NCBI RefSeq assembly: GCF_003123745.1 | Contig: NZ_QETB01000004.1 | Location: 310,001-374,000 of the forward strand | Reading direction: 5' to 3' | DNA: 64,000 bases | Origin: Ancrocorticia populi | GTDB taxonomy: Bacteria > Actinomycetota > Actinomycetes > Actinomycetales > Actinomycetaceae | Shown here: piece after piece, positions 61,952 through 64,000 of the stretch | Numbering within the stretch: position 1 is the first letter of the stretch | How the letters are laid out: the number at the start of each line of letters is the position of its first letter | Program-made: the position numbers and the translations under genes | The notes under the pieces: model-generated | Databases searched by the model: none | The model's input: only the letters and a program-made list of their open reading frames with translations | Told to the model about the DNA's origin: nothing

Positions 61952-63690
61952 GGCTTCCTCTCCTTGCTTAGAGTTCTAGGTGCCGATGCGACAGGGGCAG
62001 CAGCGTCCGGACTTTTCGCGGTGACAGAGCTGCGCCCCAACGTAACGCCGGCCCCGCTGCCCGTGCCGCGCTGGGCCCGCGGCTGGAGCGATTCACATAG
62101 TGCCATGACTCCGGCGGTAACGATTGCCAAAATGAGTGAGGCGGCCATGGCCATCCCGTAGTTGTCCGCCCCGGGGCGCCCAAGCAGTTTGGCGATGAGC
62201 ACCGGCAGCGTGGTGCGGTCCGCGGTGGCAAGGAAGCTAGTGGCACCAAACTCCCCGAGCGAGATCGCAAACGCGAAACCGGTGGCAAGCCCCAGCCCTC
62301 GTACCATGAACGGGCCGTCCACGGTGAGTAGCACGCGCATCGGCGACGCTCCGAGCGTGGCCGCGGCCCCACGCAGGCGCGGATTAATAGCCCGAAGCAC
62401 CGGAACTAGCGACCGCACCACAAGTGGCAGGGCAATAACGGCCTGAACAAACGGCACCATGACCTCGCCCGGCAAAAGGTTGCGCAGCGAGATAAAGAAT
62501 CCGAAGCCCACGGTCACGGCCGATACCCCGAGCGGAAGCATGACCAGCCCGTCCAGCAACCGCTGCCCTACGCGTATCGCCCCGCTCGTGCGCCGGGACA
62601 ACACGACGGATACGGGAACCCCGATCACCAGCGCGATCACGGTGGCCTGAAGCCCGATCTGTGCCGAGGTGCCGAGTGCCTCAATCGGGCTTACTCCTCC
62701 GGTGAATCCCTGCCCGGCGGTAGCCAGAAGCCTGAAATTTTCGAGGCTCCAACCACCCCCGTGCTGGAAGGCCCGGGTGGCGAGCGAGGCCATGGGAGCC
62801 GCCAACAGGAATACAACAACGCCCACGGTCAGCAGAACCGCCGGAAGATCCCCGCGCCCTACCTTCTTCGGCCACGATTCCTTCATGGACAGCGCCACAT
62901 CGTTGCTCATCTTGTTGCTGACCACGAGTGCCAACGCCACGATCACGAATTGCATGCAGGACAGGACGGCAGCTGTGCGTAGATCGAGGAACGTAGTGGT
63001 TTGTACCCAGATCTCGGTTTCGAGCGTGCCGTAGCCGGGCCGCCCAAGAGTTTGGACAATCCCGTAAGCGGTAGAACAAAAGAGGAACACGAGCGAGGCC
63101 GCCGCCCCGATGGCCGGCCGCAGCGCAGGCAGCGTCACGGTAACGAGGGCCCTCAGCGGCGAGGCTCCAAGCGTGCGAGCAGCCTCCTCGCTGCGCGGAT
63201 CCAACCCCGCCCACATCGTGCCTACGGTGCGCACCACCACGGAAAAGTTGAAGAACACCATGGCAAGAACCACGGCGATTACGGTCCCATCCAGTCCGAG
63301 CGCCTCGTAAGCACCACCGTTCCCGAGCAACGCCCGGAAAGCTACGCCCACCACAACGCTGGGCAACACGAACGGGACGGAGGCCACGGCGCGCAGCACC
63401 CGGCTCCCGGGGAACTTGCACCGGTACAGCGCATAGGCGCCCGGCACACCAAGGATCACGCTTCCGGCGGTGCCAGCCAGCGCCATCCACAGCGTCTGCC
63501 AGATGATCCGCCACGTGCGCCCCTGGCCGAGCACTTCGGCAAAACCGCCGAAGTCCAGCCCGGCATCCCCTACAAATCCGCGAACCAGCATGGCCACTAC
63601 GGGCCACACAAAGAACACGCACAGGAAGGCCACGGGGAGCGCCACGGCGCTCCCCCAGCCCAAAACCTGACCTACGCTGCGCCTAGACAA
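61948..63690 (-). CDS. thiP: Thiamine-type ABC importer permease (two fused permease domains)
   Basis: 580 residues, about twelve helices, two tandem BPD-type permease halves, each with its coupling loop: EAARTLGASPLRALVTVTLP in the first and RGAAATLGASPMRVLLTVDG in the second. ThiP/FbpB architecture. A Pro/Ala/Ser-rich tail follows the last helix. It starts 5 bp after the binding-protein gene. An iron(III) or putrescine importer would have a similar permease, so the substrate rests on ThiB. Confidence 0.87.
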   Translation of the reverse strand: MSRRSVGQVLGWGSAVALPVAFLCVFFVWPVVAMLVRGFVGDAGLDFGGFAEVLGQGRTWRIIWQTLWMALAGTAGSVILGVPGAYALYRCKFPGSRVLRAVASVPFVLPSVVVGVAFRALLGNGGAYEALGLDGTVIAVVLAMVFFNFSVVVRTVGTMWAGLDPRSEEAARTLGASPLRALVTVTLPALRPAIGAAASLVFLFCSTAYGIVQTLGRPGYGTLETEIWVQTTTFLDLRTAAVLSCMQFVIVALALVVSNKMSNDVALSMKESWPKKVGRGDLPAVLLTVGVVVFLLAAPMASLATRAFQHGGGWSLENFRLLATAGQGFTGGVSPIEALGTSAQIGLQATVIALVIGVPVSVVLSRRTSGAIRVGQRLLDGLVMLPLGVSAVTVGFGFFISLRNLLPGEVMVPFVQAVIALPLVVRSLVPVLRAINPRLRGAAATLGASPMRVLLTVDGPFMVRGLGLATGFAFAISLGEFGATSFLATADRTTLPVLIAKLLGRPGADNYGMAMAASLILAIVTAGVMALCESLQPRAQRGTGSGAGVTLGRSSVTAKSPDAAAPVASAPRTLSKERKP

Positions 63691-63695
63691 GCGAG

Positions 63696-64000
63696 CTACT
63701 TCCCGCTCTCCTCAAAGACGGCGGTCCAATCCTTGATCCACGTGTCGCGGCCCTCGGCAGCAGCGGCAGGATCGGCCACGATCGGATCTTCGGGAGCCGC
63801 AGCGTATTCCGCCCACTCGGCCGGAAGCTCGATCTCATCGTTGATCGGGTATACATACATGTTCTCCGGGATGGAGGACTGAACCTCGTCCGAGAGCATG
63901 AAGTCCACGAACGCCTGAGCACCCTCGGGGTTTGCCGCCCCTTCAACAACGCCGGCGTATTCGACCTGGCGCACGCACGTGTTGTCCAGCGAGCCAGTGG
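63696..64000 (-). CDS. thiB: Thiamine-type ABC importer substrate-binding protein (C-terminal part)
   Basis: Only the last 100 or so residues are in the window; the gene continues past position 64000. Visible: GSLDNTCVRQVEYAGVV, FVDFMLSDEVQSSIP and MYVYP, the C-terminal lobe of the ThiB/TbpA thiamine-binding family, where the Cys-x-Arg-Gln-Val-Glu segment is typical. First gene of the operon seen here; any thiamine riboswitch would lie beyond the window. Confidence 0.85.
   Translation of the reverse strand, partial: TGSLDNTCVRQVEYAGVVEGAANPEGAQAFVDFMLSDEVQSSIPENMYVYPINDEIELPAEWAEYAAAPEDPIVADPAAAAEGRDTWIKDWTAVFEESGK

Noticed and set aside
63001-63882. 293-codon open frame antisense to the thiamine permease
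   Set aside because: Compositionally biased and overlaps two supported genes; no domain.
1-64000. tRNA, rRNA, insertion sequences, prophage or restriction-modification genes
   Set aside because: Intergenic regions were read on both strands; no cloverleaf, transposase or modification motif was recognised. A covariance search would be needed to exclude small RNAs.

Overview
The window looks like chromosomal DNA of a medium-to-high-GC actinobacterium. Supporting this are the dnaK-grpE-dnaJ-hspR operon with an upstream HAIR operator, many leaderless starts (a -10 hexamer about 6 nt before ATG/GTG), a class C sortase with SpaA-type pilins, several LPXTG-anchored surface enzymes, a DUF4921 protein and a ROK glucokinase. 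The set of host-associated surface proteins suggests Actinomycetaceae (Arcanobacterium/Trueperella/Actinomyces-like). That placement is inference from gene content, not from a marker gene.

Layout. 1-11 kb holds secreted or surface carbohydrate and nucleic-acid enzymes: a GH32 fructanase (cut by the window edge), a divergent LPXTG-anchored GH92 mannosidase, an LPXTG-like anchored extracellular nuclease and a GH13 enzyme. 11-16.5 kb is a pilus operon read leftwards: tip adhesin, shaft pilin, class C sortase. 16.9-22.1 kb is a tandem pair of large STAND/LuxR (MalT-like) regulators with nearly identical DNA-binding helices. The DNA upstream of the regulator pair and the DNA upstream of the pilus operon both carry direct repeats of GGGTRGTT spaced one helical turn apart. 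22-36 kb holds an ABC exporter, a glycerate kinase plus gluconate-permease pseudogene, RlmC, a dicarboxylate/amino-acid symporter, a methyltransferase, and a TetR-controlled ABC efflux system whose permease has a three-fold repeat domain. 36-42 kb holds threonine synthase and the chaperone operon. 42-52.7 kb is metabolic: DUF2218, arginine deiminase, alanine dehydrogenase, Pcm, YbdD-CstA, an MFS carrier, glucokinase and DUF4921. 52.8-59.3 kb is a siderophore-iron uptake locus. 59.4-64 kb holds a patatin-like protein, a GNAT enzyme and a thiamine-type ABC importer that runs off the right edge.

How the genes fit together. The left part reads as a colonisation module: host glycan, fructan and DNA degradation next to a pilus whose transcription is probably set by the STAND regulator pair. 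The right part is nutrient uptake (iron-siderophore, thiamine, pyruvate/peptide via CstA, sugars). A 16-bp palindrome, GTTAGG-N4-CCTAAC, is shared by the DUF2218 gene and the iron importer promoter and suggests a common iron regulator.

The observations I rate highest are the helically phased regulator arrays, the GH32 catalytic domain interrupted by a module that is itself interrupted, the gapless 40-residue triple repeat in the ABC-2 permease, the shared putative iron box, and a pair of covarying hairpins after two unrelated genes. No tRNA, rRNA, CRISPR array or insertion sequence was recognised.
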